Counted from the first letter of the stretch, positions 43,674-54,849 are shown. The stretch: 64,000 nt of DNA from Pestalotiopsis fici W106-1 (GCF_000516985.1 NW_006917091.1:182285-246284), one strand, 5' to 3'. The notes: a model not told the origin generated them from the letters alone. Numbers and translations are program-made.

Positions 43674-45086
43674 TCATCCTTTGTTGGACTTATGGCTGCC
43701 GTCTGCCGGCTGCTCCCCCGCGTCAAAAAACGGCTTCTCAGCCTGAGGTGTAATTCGAAGCATGTGCCGTCTCGTCTCGCCCTCTCTAACCTTGAAATCA
43801 CGCAGTGCCGAACTATGCATCGTCTTTAGCGCGGTCCTCGCAGTTGACTCGGACGCAGTTGGGTGTACTCACTGCTGAGTGTTGCGATTATCGTAAACCA
43901 ACACTGTCCCTAGGGTCCAGTGAATCCGAATGTGCCAATCTTGCCCATGTTCAATGTGATTGTACAAAAAGTTGAGGATATTAGCTGGTAAGTGCCGGTG
44001 GTTAGTGTCAAAGGGATCACATTTAGATTGCCAGTGGGGTCGACTTGCCGCTCTCCTCTTCCTTGAAACCCTGGATTCTTCGCGTGTAAAGCCTGTTGAC
44101 ATACAGTGACTTTTCCTTCGTGACCTGAATCACATAATGAGTACCCACTCAGATGGAAAATTCGTTGTCAAAGAAACGTACCGGATGCGTTCGCACGACG
44201 GGATGGACCGTCTCGATCGGCTCACGAATGTATCTTTCTTTATGGTCCGTAACTTTTGCCTGTTCAGATCCAGAGTGTGTAGCATACAAACCATGGAGGC
44301 GCTCGCGATAGCCTTCTGACAAATTGTTGTATGCGGCCGTGGTCGAAAGGTACAGTGTGTCGCCTCCCGACTTTGGGGTTTCTAGAGGAAAGAAAATAGT
44401 CGTTCCCATACCATTGCTGCGCACTTTTAGTATCCCTCCCTCACAATTAGATTGTACTGAGTATGATTGAACTGACATCTCATAGCTCATGTCAGTGTGC
44501 CACTTGATACTGCTGACATTATTTTTGATCTCATTGTCGACAGCTCCGCTTTTGAAGTCGCGGTACACTGGCAAAAGCTCTGGATAGCCCTTAATCTGCC
44601 CACCGTGTTGATGGATGTGGAGAGGACCAAAGTGCTCACCAAACTCTCTCTGGCGGTCGGGTCCAATATCGGCAAAGTCCTGGTCCTTGAACACGACAAC
44701 ACCGCGCTCTGCGGCCAGCAGGGCCAGCTCGTCTCTCTGTTGACTTGTCAGGGCGCTTAGCTGGAGACCACGCACTTCTGTGCCGATGGCTGGTGTGATC
44801 TCTTCGAAGCTTGAGCCGGGTGCTGTCAAGAGGGCCTTCTTCTCGGGATCCGCGCGCAATCCTACATCATGATGCACAAATTCCTCAAGCGGTTCCTGTT
44901 TTCCGGGGGTGTAATGAGGTAGGTACGAGGAGTATTTGTACTAAAACAACTGCATTAGAAGTGGACTGGGAAACAAGCTATGCCTGTAAGCGAACTGACT
45001 TCAGATTTTTCATAATCAATGGATGTCTCGAAGCGAACTTCCTTCTCGGCTTCGACGCCGGTCTCAACTGTCTCAGTACTACTCAT
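43674..45086 (-). CDS. TauD/TfdA-type 2-oxoglutarate-dependent dioxygenase
   Basis: Five exons, 45086-45000, 44940-44182, 44124-44049, 43984-43873 and 43812-43674, give 390 residues. Reading them through rebuilds the family C-terminus: HP|VTKEKSLYVNR...EEES|ANILNFLYNHIEHG...VYDNRNTQ|HSALRDF...RRHMLRITPQAEKP. Iron ligands are His177 and Asp179 (WHTDMSYE) and His345 (split between exons 4 and 5); Arg359/360 should bind 2-oxoglutarate. Fungal members close to yeast Jlp1 oxidise sulfonates such as taurine to sulfite and an aldehyde. Other substrates (2,4-D-like acids, amino acids) remain possible. No signal peptide; cytosolic. Intron 3 has a GC-AG border. The gene is divergent from a Dal5/Soa1-type transporter across 552 bp, which supports a sulfonate role. 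A TATATA element lies about 105 bp upstream. Confidence 0.92.
43985..44048 (-). other. GC-AG intron in the dioxygenase gene
   Basis: A 64-nt intron with donor GCAAGT instead of GTAAGT, a CACTAAC branch site and CAG acceptor. Only this border joins EEES to ANILNFLYNHIEHG in frame; reading through meets TAA. GCAAGT is the standard consensus of the rare GC-AG class. Confidence 0.8.
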
Positions 45087-45638
45087 AATTTCTGGTTGCA
45101 ATGGGTGAATGGTAGCACTGAAGTGTTGCTTGGAATGCAAATAAAGCTGTAAATAAGTGCTTCAAAAACTTCCCATCCTCTTGTTGCTCATATATAGGGC
45201 TGAACAGGATATTGGAGAGTCGCATCAACATGTGTGGGGTAAACATCTTCCTATGCATTCGTTCAGAGTAAGCACCTCATAATCTGAGTGACGCCATATC
45301 ATCCTTGACGCACACCATGATGCACCGTCGGATGACTTCCGAACAAACCCCCATTTGTCGGCCGAGACCTCAGAAAGTCCCGATGAAATCAGCAATCGGC
45401 AGGGAATGATGTTCACTACATCATGCAAATCGACAATTGAACTCTTGCGACTCAGTCGCCATAGCGGCACCCAGATTGCGTTATTGCCAATAGCAGCCGA
45501 GGGCTTTGAAGAGATAACGTATGCGACTGGAAGAGATGTGTCATGTCGGCTGATATTAAATAAGGATGCGTACACGCCGTACATGATTCGACATTGCTGC
45601 ATTTCAAATGGAGTTCGATCCGTGCATCCAGACTCAGA
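45087..45638. promoter_or_regulatory. Divergent promoter of dioxygenase and MFS carrier
   Basis: 552 bp between two start codons facing away from each other. A TATATA element at 45191-45196 is well placed for the minus-strand dioxygenase (about 105-110 bp from its ATG). I looked for a sulfur-regulator (CYS3/MetR) palindrome of the ATGRYRYCAT type and did not see a full match. Co-regulation is inferred from geometry. Confidence 0.45.
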
Positions 45639-47594
45639 ATGGCCGACTCAAAGTCCAAGTCTCATATAACCTCACTGAGCGCAGCGCCGTCGAATCACGG
45701 AGAGCACACTGTAATCACGACCGATAATCAAAAGTCACCCAGTTCACCTTCATGGCGCCGTTGGGCAGGTTTCTTTTGGGACACTCTCGATGGAGACCCC
45801 AGGGAACGTAGATACATGCACAAACTCGATAGCTACTTGTTGTAAGTGTGGTTTACCTCTAGTAAGGTTCAAAATGGATCAAATTCACTGACGACTAGGC
45901 AAGCTCGTACATTTGCCTAGGTTATTTCATCAAGTATCTGGATCAGACAAATTACAGTATGCAAGATTGGGTCCGCCGTCCCCTGGATCATGCTGACCAT
46001 CCCAGGCAATGCTTTTGTGAGCGGGATGCAACAGGATGTGAGTGTCTTATACAGCTATACTAGAAACGATAAACATACTGATGTATTTGTTAGCTCTCAT
46101 TATACGGCAATGAGCGAAACCTGCTCAATACGTTCTTCAACATCGGCATCATCATTGGAACCATACCCTCTCAAATGATTCAACTTCGGTTCATCCGGCC
46201 GTCAATCTGGATTCCAACTTGCGAGATTCTGTGGTCCATTTTGGTCATGATCATGGCCGCGACAAGAAACATTCAGACCATGTATGCTCTGCGATTCCTC
46301 GTAGGACTCCTGGAAGCATGCGCATTCCCAGGATATGCGGCCTTGCTTGGCGGGTGGTATGGTCCAAAACAATTGTCAAAGAGGATGGCCATTTTCGAGC
46401 AGACGAGTGCCATTGCGAGCATGTTTAGTGGCTATCTGCAGGCTGCACTCTATTCAGGCATGAACGGCAAATTGGGTCTTGCAGGATGGAGATGTAAGTT
46501 CATAAATTGAGTTTCATGTAACTCAAGGGACCTTCGTACTGAAATAAGCAGGGCTTTTCATATTTGATGGAATCATCTCACTCCCTATTGCAGCCTGGGG
46601 TCTGTGGGCAATACCAGACTTGCCACACACGACACGAGCTTTCTATTGGACAAGCGAGGTAAGTCAAGGTTAGTGCCTGCAAAAGGCGAATCTGACCATG
46701 AGTCAACAGGATAAGGAATACGGTGTTAAAAGAATCGAGGCATTGGGTCAGAGACCTCCTCAACGCCTCAGCCTCAACGTAATCAAAAAGGTGTATACGA
46801 ACTGGCGCCTTTGGGCTTTTATCCTTCCCTATACGTACGCCCTCATGTTCCCCTCAGACACATCAACAACTTTCTGACTAACTCATTTCCAGCATGGTTG
46901 CGCAAGCTGGAAGCGGCACAAACTACTTTAATCTCTGGCTCAAGGCCATCGGGTATAGCATCGTAGATACCAACGTCCTACCCACTGCAGGTAGCGCACT
47001 CAGTATCGTCTCTGCATTCATATTTGGCATGATTGCAGACGCCACCGGGAAGCGCCTCCCCACCATCATTGCCGTGGAGAGCGTCGTGATGCTCGCCAAT
47101 ATTTTGCTTTCCGTTTGGTACCTGCCAAAAGGAGTGATTCTCTTTGCCAACTACCTGGCCTATATGGGCGCAGCCGCACAGCCCATTGTTATAGTTAGTG
47201 TCTACCACAATGCGGCACATTTCGCTCTACAGACTGACAATGTGCCAGGCCTGGGGAAATGAGCTCAATCGGGCGGATCCAAACCTCAAGCAACTGCTTG
47301 TTGCGACGGGCAATATTTTCACCTATTGTTTCTCGTCCTGGCTTCCATGTACGTCCACCATTGCATTAATACGGACATGCAAGACATGACTGATCCAATA
47401 CAGTGGCATTATTCCCTACCAATGATGCTCCCAAGTATGCATACGGATACCAAGTACTGATCCTGTTCGGCGGTTTGGCCGTTGTGGGATGCAAATTGCT
47501 GCAGTCGTTGCACCAACGGTACGACGGCACTGACCCAGCTTTGGTGATCGGTGACTCTGAGCCTCGAGATGAAGAGATTGCTACGACAAGGTGA
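45639..47594 (+). CDS. MFS anion transporter, Dal5/Tna1/Soa1 type
   Basis: Nine exons: 45639-45841, 45904-45956, 46006-46037, 46094-46493, 46552-46658, 46710-46834, 46893-47193, 47249-47348 and 47404-47594. They give 503 residues, all in phase. The product has the allantoate-permease-family layout: a hydrophilic N-terminus, SYICLGYFIKYLDQTNYSNAFVSGMQQD at helix 1, LSLYGNERNLLNTFFNIG at helix 2, IPSQMIQLRFIRPSIW before helix 3, RFLVGLLEACAFPGY at helix 4, GLAGWRWLFIFDG at helix 6, and AWGNELNRADPNLKQLLVATGNI late in the protein. These H+-coupled carriers move allantoate, nicotinate, pantothenate or, for yeast Soa1, sulfonates. The divergent TauD-type dioxygenase points to sulfonates (inference). 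Exons 2 and 3 are tiny (53 and 32 nt) and easy for gene finders to miss. Confidence 0.9.
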
Positions 47595-48257
47595 AAGAGC
47601 CACAGTCAATAATCAAGGTTTGCCTAGTTGCCTGGCGTGTCTCCATTCTTCATTCCGAAAGCTGAGAGAATTACGAAATTTGGGAAATCAGTGGTAACGT
47701 TTCATGATGGAATTTGCAATGCTCCGGGAGGCAACCGAGGCAATCCGCCGGGACGGGCTAGAACGGTCGGGGGTGACAAGTCGTATTGTCGACGACCCGG
47801 GATCAAAGTGTCAGCGCAGTGGGAAGAATCGGCCGAATGAGAATCGGAAGAATAGGGGACGGTGCGGGTGCCAAGCAGACTATAATAATGGGGTTGTGGA
47901 TGCACGAGACGCCCAGGGACGGATGCAGCCCGTCTAGGCTACCATTTCATCAATTCTGTGGAGGTTATTTTGTCCGCTCAAATATTGAATGTCTGTCAAT
48001 AATTCCTAGGCGCTGGGTTGTTGACCGTGGAAAGTTCAACTGAACCACAAACTTAGCTCTGGCGCACTATGTGAGAAACTGACGATAATCTTTGACAAAG
48101 GAGTGAAGCAGCAAAGGAATTAACTTGGTGGGTTACGGTAGAAAACCTACGGTTGTCGTAAACGATGATTCACGGCCTGAAAGGCTCCGGAGAGCCTTGC
48201 TCTACTGCAAGCTTGGCACGTTCTATAATGGGTCCAGTATGGGACGGTCACGAAAAG

Positions 48258-48266
48258 ATCAGATAA
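48258..48266 (+). promoter_or_regulatory. SreA/Sre1-type GATA site ATCAGATAA
   Basis: An exact match to ATCWGATAA, the extended iron-repressor motif described for SreA in Aspergillus and Sre1 in Histoplasma. It is preceded by G as in the longer consensus. It lies about 630 bp upstream of a siderophore transporter, the classic target of this repressor, which shuts off iron uptake when iron is ample. Confidence 0.65.
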
Positions 48267-48326
48267 GCACAAGCTTAGGGTGTGAGGGGCGCGGTAAAAT
48301 TCTTCGCAGGGTGGCTCGTTTTAAAG

Positions 48327-48335
48327 TTATCTGAT
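48327..48335 (-). promoter_or_regulatory. SreA/Sre1-type GATA site, reverse strand
   Basis: TTATCTGAT on the plus strand is ATCAGATAA on the minus strand, a second exact ATCWGATAA match 60 bp from the first and about 560 bp upstream of the transporter start. Two such nonamers in one promoter are unlikely by chance. Confidence 0.65.
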
Positions 48336-48891
48336 GGTGCTAAGCAGGGTCTTAATCCTACTCTATGGGTCCTGGCTTGCAGATCACTCCCCCATCATAC
48401 CATCCCAAGCCAGAACGGCAAGCGTGCCGCGTCGCGCCGGCATGCATTTCTGTACGAGGAGATCAGCCAGACTGAGAAACCTCATTGGACTGCGTTATTT
48501 CCGGGGTTCGTAGGTTCTTGGGTATCCCAGTGCGATTCTGATGCATGTGACTAATGTCCTGCCAACAGCCTGCTACAAACGACATGTGCTGTCTGCGCAA
48601 GAGCGATCATCGGCCTTGGCGATGCTGATGGAATTTCTTCTGTGGTCCAATATGCTTGGCGCTACGGGTTTACGATGAGGTTGTATGCAGGTGTGCAACT
48701 GCGGATGGTACCGGCAAGACGCCAAGTTGTCGTGTATTTAAGAGGGGAACAGGCAATCTTGGATCAGTATGTTCGTTCTCTCGCTCTCATTGCCGAACCA
48801 TTCTGCGTGGGAAATAACCTCTCGCTCCTCTCGAAGTGGTGTTCGCTGTCGATTTCGAAGACACAGGTTGCCTCTTTCATCAAAGGCCAAA

Positions 48892-50921
48892 ATGGCACAA
48901 CCCGCGTCAGAACCAGTCACAACCGAACCCGAGGTCGAACCCAAGAGAGATGTTGAAATCGGCCAAAATGTTGCTCAGATGCCGGCGGAAGAGTCGAAGG
49001 AGCCCTCGCTTGATGATCAGAAGCCCGAGGGTGTTGAACAAGTGGAAGCAATTACTAAACTCTGGACAAAGAAGTGGCTTTGGATTACGTTTGTTTTGTA
49101 AGTCAGCATGAACTCGTGTCTCCAACAAGCCAGTATCGGCTTCTTGCAGTTGAGCTTATAGCTAACCTATATGGAATACTTTTAGAATCTGGTTCCTAAA
49201 CTTTGTAGTGGATATGCTCTCTTCGGTCCAAGACTCGCTTTCGCCTTACATCACATCCTATTTCTCAAAACACGGATTACTCGCAAACATCAACATCCCC
49301 TCTCGAATCATTGGTGGTGTGGTTTTGCTGCCTGTGAGCAAAATTATTGATCTCCGAGGTCGCACAGAAGGCTTCATTGGTTCAGTAGTCCTCATTGTCG
49401 TGGGAATGATAATGAAGGCGGCTTGCACCAATGTCGAGACATATGTTGCGGCCCAGGTCTTTTACTGGGTTGGCAAAGCGGCTCTTGGCTTTGTCTTGAC
49501 CGTCTTTGTCGCCGACATCACAACACTCAGAAACAGGATGATCATGTTGACCCTGAATGCTACTCCCACCCTGGCGACTACCTTTGCCGGCCCCGAGATT
49601 GCTCAGCTTTTCTATACCTATTCGAACTTTAGATGGGCATTTGGAGCATGGGCCATCATCTTGGTGGGCTTCTCTGGGCCCGTGATTGGCATTCTCTTCT
49701 TCCAAGAACGCAAGGTAAAGAAGGCTGGAATCGTGCGTAAACGATCTGGACGTACCTTTATCCAATCTGTCAAGTACTATTTTATCCATTTCGATGGTAA
49801 GTTTACATGAATGTGTCTTTGTTCTGTATCGTGCTTTACTGACTCGATACTAGTTATTGGCATGGTTCTTATCGCAGCCGGCTTCATCTTGTTCCTTCTG
49901 CCTTTTTCCTTGGTCTCCTACTCCAAGGCAGGGTGGGAAAGCGCACACATCATCGTCATGATTATCCTGGGCATCATCTGCCTGGGAGTTTTCCTTGCAT
50001 GGGAAAAGTATCTCACACCTGTCAACTTCTTTCCATTTGAGCTCCTCAACGACAGGACTGTCATCAATGCGGCACTTACCCACGCCCTCATGTTCATGAC
50101 AATCTTTATCTGGAACGCATACTACAGCTCATATCTCCAAGTTGTACATGGCCTGAATATTCGCGACTCAAACTACGTACTTAATGGTTTGGCCCTCACA
50201 TCATACTTTATTGGGCCATTTGTTGGATTGTTAGATAATTTCCCTTTCATTCGCCTCTAAACTCCAGGTCTGCTGACCCGTGAATAGGTACATCCGCCAA
50301 ACCGGTCACGTCAAATATCCAGCCTTGCATCAATTCCCGTGTATCTACTAGGAACAGCTCTCATTGCCTACTTTAGAACACCTTCAGCCTACGTCGGCTA
50401 CGTCACCATGTGCCAGATCTTGATCGGATTCGGCTCTGCGTTGTTGACGGACACTTCAAGACTTGCAGTCATGGCCGCCGTGCCGCACAAGGATGTCGCG
50501 CTGTCGCTGGTGATCCACAGCCTGTTTACATCCATCGGATCGGCGATTGGCTATGCCATTGCTGGTGGCATGTGGACCAATATGCTACCGTACAAGCTTG
50601 CCGAGTACCTGCCCGAGGACGCCAAGGACCAAGCATGGACAATCTTTGGTGATATTACATTGCAGGTACGTGGTGGTCAATAGTATTTGGCTTGGACAGT
50701 AATGTGATTGCTAACAAGTATTCCAAAATCAGATGCAAGACCCAATTGGTACCCCCATTCGCGATGCCGTTATTGCGGCCTATGGTGATGTGGGTCGGAA
50801 AATGGTCATTGTGGGATCCGCTCTCACCCCTTTGATGATCATCACCGTCTTGCTGTGGAGGAACATCAACGTCAAGGATATGCAAAAAGAGGAGAAGGAG
50901 GATCGTGGCAACGTTTTCTAG
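48892..50921 (+). CDS. MFS siderophore-iron transporter (Sit1/Mir family), frame-disrupted
   Basis: Exons 48892-49097, 49186-49796, 49854-50229, then a problematic junction, ending with 50323-50665 and 50733-50921. Keeping the frame by using the acceptor at 50322 gives about 574 residues. Family marks: a hydrophilic acidic N-terminus; a first helix with DSLSPYITSYFSKHGLL; SKIIDLRGRTEGF after helix 2; and helices such as VFYWVGKAALGFVL and IFIWNAYYSSYLQVVHGL. Members import ferric siderophores by H+ symport at the plasma membrane. The best acceptor (50287, with a CTGAC branch site) leads into YIRQTGHVKY, the conserved IR-x-TG-x-x-K loop, but that frame stops soon after, while the downstream helices lie in another frame. 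Either one base is lost near 50324 or an alternative splice skips the loop. Two SreA-type sites lie upstream. Confidence 0.8.
50230..50338 (+). other. Frame break inside the siderophore transporter
   Basis: From the acceptor at 50287, frame 1 reads GLYIRQTGHVKYPAL and then stops at TAG (50349-50351). The next membrane segment (SIPVYLLGTALIAYF) is one base out of phase, starting near 50324. Two splice choices would avoid the stop: donor 50222 with acceptor 50287, or donor 50230 with acceptor 50322. Both lose or garble the conserved loop. Confidence 0.65.
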
Positions 50922-51516
50922 AAAAGTTTCTCCTTGCAAGACTGCGACCGAGAATTGGGCTTCAAACAATTGAAACTAGCCTTGCATTCATCGTCTCAGG
51001 CTACACAGCAACGCTGCTTGCCGTGCCCCGCGTTGCGTGTGCTCGGCGTGGTAGCCGAATGGTAGCTCAGGGATCGTGGTTAGGCGCTAGGTTATATCGC
51101 TGCCATCAACCACAGACGGCAAATCTCGCCTTTTATGCCTTGTCACAATGAGACTCCAGTATTGTCGCAACACTCAAGCTGATTCAATCGTCTGAAAGAT
51201 AAGTTCTATAGTCATAACTCGTATTGTATTGTTGGCTAAATCCCTGCACGAAGAGGACAGCGGCAACAACTTGGAATACAGCATGACCTGCAGCATGGTT
51301 GTTGGCGCTAATTGCTGACATGTTGGAGGTTTCTCACCTGGATTGAATGTGACGTTAGATGGGGTTTGCCAAACTCCGGCCTCAATGCCGAAGCCAAGAT
51401 AAATGCAAACATACGCCTCTATCTTAATGTGACAATTCATACTTGTAGCTTTGGCTTTCAGATTCATCCAAGCAACTATACCCTATAATCTTGACTTACA
51501 AGATCCCCAAACCATC
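50922..51516. other. Intergenic, lipase promoter
   Basis: 595 bp between the transporter stop and the lipase start. Open frames run under 100 codons. No motif recognised. Confidence 0.4.
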
Positions 51517-52887
51517 ATGGCACTACCACCGCTTAGTGCAGCCACGGAGGCAGATCAGTTGATCCCTCCCAGCCAAGACCCTTGGTACACCACTGCTCCA
51601 CCAAATCTAGCAGCGTCCGCACCCGGAACAGTGCTCCGAATTCGTGCTGTGCCTGGCGGGGTAGGGCCATTCTCCAGTGCATCTACGGCTTATCACATTT
51701 TATATCGCACCACTGGTTCTCGCTACCAGCCAACATGGGCAGTCACGCAAGTACTCCTAGATCCTTGTTTTTAATTTTTTAATAATACTGTCAAATGATA
51801 GATTTTAATATGGCTTTGATATCTAATTGTTAGCTGATACTGCAGGTCGTTGTTGATACCCAAGCACACTTTTGTTTGTTCCAATGGCTTCAGTGCTTTG
51901 CTGTCTAACCAGCCCACGTACAACACGCCCAACATTGATTTCGGGCCCTCATATAGCATGTTCCAGCCACCAGAGCCAAACCGCTATGGCATTCCGACTG
52001 GCCATGAAAAGCTTAATGCTATGCTGGAACGCGGGTGGTTTGTGACGATACCCGACTTTGAGGGACCCCGCGCGGCCTTTGGCGCAACCGTGCAGGCCGG
52101 CCACGCCACAATTGACGGCATCCGCGCTGTGCTCTCCCTAGCCGGACACCCCGAGTATCCACTCCCCGATTCCGCGGACAAGATCAGGTATGCCATGTGG
52201 GGATACAGCGGCGGCTCACTGGCATCCGAGAAAGCTGCCGAGCTGCAAGTCCAGTACGCGCCCGAAATGACATCGGGGTTCGTCGGCGCCGCGCTCGGGG
52301 GCCTGGTGAGCAGCGCCGCGTCCGTGTGGGAGGCCACTAACAAGACGCTCTATGCGGGGAATTTGGTCCTCATCTTGCTCGGTACTATGAATGAGTACCC
52401 CGAGTTCGATGCCCACGTTCGTAGCCGCCTCAAGACCGAGGGTCCTCGAAATGCAGATGGGTTCCTCGAGGGTCTCAAGATGAATTCCCTTCTGGCCTTC
52501 CAGGCCTATGCGAATCAGGATATTTACGAGTACTTTGTCGGCGGGCGAGAGGCCATTGAGAGTTCCGAAGTGTACCGCAGAATCCGCCACACCGAGTGGA
52601 CCTTGGGTTTCCATGGCTGCCCGACCATGCCTCTCTACATCTACAAGGCCGTTGCTGACGAGATGACGCCGATTGCCGATACGGATGAGCATGTTGCGCT
52701 CTATAAGCGCTTTGGGGCATCCATTCTGTACGAGCGCAACACGGCTGGTGGCCATGTCCCCGAGATTGTGAATGGCCAAGAACGTGCCATGAAGTGGCTC
52801 ATTGATGTTTTGGAAAATTCGCATGTGCAAGAGGGTGTCACTATTCGCGATGTAAGCGTGGACGAGTACAAGCATCCGGCCCTGTGA
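51517..52887 (+). CDS. LIP-type secretory lipase family (alpha/beta hydrolase)
   Basis: Two exons, 51517-51746 and 51846-52887, give 423 residues. The family (Candida LIP type, PF03583) is plain: DPWYTTAPPNLAASAPGTVLRIR at the N-terminus; WAVT|SLLIPKH at the junction; RGWFVTIPDFEGPRAAFGA; the nucleophile elbow WGYSGGSLAS with Ser198; LYIYKAVADEMTPIADTDE with Asp348; and AGGHVPEIVNG with His380. The intron is GC-AG (donor GCAAGT); it is the only border that restores the conserved WAVT-x-L-x-P join. Family enzymes are usually secreted acylglycerol lipases, but this start has no signal peptide (MALPPLSAATEADQL). Either an upstream exon is missing or this paralogue is intracellular. It is convergent with the DUF7708 gene, with 37 bp between stops. 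Confidence 0.88.
51747..51845 (+). other. GC-AG intron in the lipase gene
   Basis: A 99-nt intron with donor GCAAGT and acceptor TGCAG. No GT donor nearby has the phase needed to join the two halves; the GC donor joins WAVT to SLLIP exactly as the family requires. Confidence 0.75.
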
Positions 52888-52924
52888 TTTCGCTCATTTC
52901 ACTCGTCGTATATGACCGGTGCAC

Positions 52925-54849
52925 TCAGTCATTGTACGAGGAAGCTATGAGAGGGGCCTTTCGGTTCTGCAACAACGGTATTTTCTTGGAGCGGAGTGAC
53001 CACCCTGTTGCAGTCCTGCTCCATGTTCTTGTCACCTTTCTTGAAGCAGCCTTTGTCACTGGAATCACTGAACCGGCAATTTCGGATGGTAAATTTCGAT
53101 GCCAATCTGCGTTGTAACTTATGACGATAATTTTCAACAAAGTGGTTGCCCCTTTGCTCTCTGATTTCATCATTTTGTTTAACTCTTCGACAATATTGAA
53201 TCCGTCTGCGGTTGCCAAGGAAGCTTGTATGACGACTAGATCCACGACCAAGTACAATTGGTCACCGACATGCTTGACAGCTTCTTTGAAGAGCTGCATC
53301 CACTGTTGTGGAGTTTGCGAGGTTTGAAACTGAGAGAAGCGCACCGACATTTGCTTTTCTGTGAAGTTGCATGCTCGTAATACTTGCCACGTGAGATATC
53401 TGAGGAGATCTGCACTGCTCCATTGTGTTCCCTCGTTGTTTGCGCCATCCAGCGCCCAAACAGTATTGATTTTTGATCGCGTCAGCGAGCTAATCACATC
53501 AACTCCAAAATCTTTAATTGCAGCACGGATGTTGAATGCGCCAGCAAGAATGATCATGTCAGAGTCACGGTTGGAAGCAAACGCTCTGAGTTCTGGAGAC
53601 AGCCAGAACTCATTAGTCGCGGCACCTGGCGCAATCCCCGCTGCCCTCCGCTTGCGCAGCAAGAGTTGTTGTTGGTAGCATGTGTAAGGATCTTGAAACG
53701 AAGACGACAATGCGGCTAATGCTTGAGACACTTGCATATCTGATAGTCGCTCATTTGTGTTGACATGAGCGTTCATCTGGATACTGTGGTATGCTGATCA
53801 ATTGTTAGCAACATGCACCCTTCGTGGCCATTATGACTTTGGCTCTCACAAGTCGTCTTGACAAGCAGATCGTTGATTGTCAGTCCTGTAGCGTGTAGTA
53901 GCGATAACACAAGATCGACCTTCTGTTCGAGCTGCTCGTGTGAAATGCTGAGAGTAGAAACAAGGTGGTGGAGACCTCTAAACTCGGCTTCTCGCTCTCG
54001 GTCTGCAGTCTCGAGCTTGGATATTATATCCGCCAACTTTCCGTCTTGAGAAGTGTGCATGACTCGAAGCTCTGCTTGAGAGGCAAGAGTAGCGATCTCG
54101 GCAATGCTGTTCGAACAGATTTCGATTCTCTCCAATGTATCGCCGTATTGCAATGCCGGAGGCCGCGCGACGCTATGATAAACACGCTTGAGTATAGATT
54201 CATTGCACCATCCATATGCCTTCATGAGAAATCCCAGGATCTCGACGTAGAGGCTTTCCATTGCTATTCTCATTTGACCTGTTGGATATAGCTCCGATGC
54301 AATTCGAATGCGCGGGAGCCGTTCTCCGATCTGCGTGATAGACTTGGCCAAGACCCTGAGGGTCTCGCCATGATTTAGAATGCTCTACAATTTTAGCCAT
54401 GGGTCAATTTACGAGCCTCTCTCAGTTGGAATTATCTTTGTACTCACTGTGAAAATAAGCTTCCACAATCCCCAAACCAAAGACACATATTCGGGATGAT
54501 GTTGAACAAAGACATCCAGAACGGTTCCATAGTGGCAAATCAACTCAGACGCTCTATGTAGCCACTTGCGCACTTTCGAAGAGTCATGCTTGGCCTCGCA
54601 GTTTGCCATGGACTCGGCTACTGCTCGTTGTGCATCTTCAATACTGGGCGCGCCAAACAACCACGCTTTCTCATGATTCTTGAGACTAGTGGTCTGCTCA
54701 AGATGCGCTTTTGCGATGCTGTAGGCGTTCTTCGCTATCTCTTCTCGATCTATGCATTCAACATTAGCCTCCAAATGCCGTTTGATATACTCGAAATTGC
54801 CCACTTTGTACGTCGCCACGGTAATAATGGCCAAATGCGTCCGTCGCAT
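52925..54849 (-). CDS. DUF7708 protein with degenerate NTPase-like C-terminal domain
   Basis: Three exons, 54849-54448, 54384-53850 and 53793-52925, give 601 residues (junctions LIFT|SILNHGETL and VKTT|SYHSIQM). Residues about 15-280 hold the DUF7708 module found at the N-terminus of fungal STAND proteins (HHPEYVSLVWGLWKLIFT; helical bundle up to the coiled-coil HLVSTLSISHEQLEQKVDLVL). Residues about 370-560 resemble a P-loop domain by layout but not by catalytic residues: MIILAGAFNIRAAIKDF stands where Walker A should be, without GK[ST], and LYLVVDLVVIQA stands in the Walker B place. It therefore looks like a pseudo-NTPase, a trait I recall from related fungal proteins. Role unknown, perhaps a sensor or scaffold. 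It is divergent from an intact AAA+ ATPase at 55334. The start is uncertain by a few codons. Confidence 0.75.

Larger units (their letters stand above)
47595..48891. other. Intergenic, siderophore transporter promoter
   Basis: No gene is supported. The region carries two full SreA-type GATA sites (listed separately), one more CGATAA at 48083-48088, and a TATTTAA element at 48735-48741, about 150 bp before the transporter start. Confidence 0.5.

Noticed and set aside
50323..50665. Treating the siderophore transporter simply as an intact gene using the acceptor at 50322
   Set aside because: That model keeps the frame but removes the conserved IR-x-TG-x-x-K loop, which is plainly encoded just upstream. 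I kept the locus as a gene but flagged the break instead of accepting the convenient splice.
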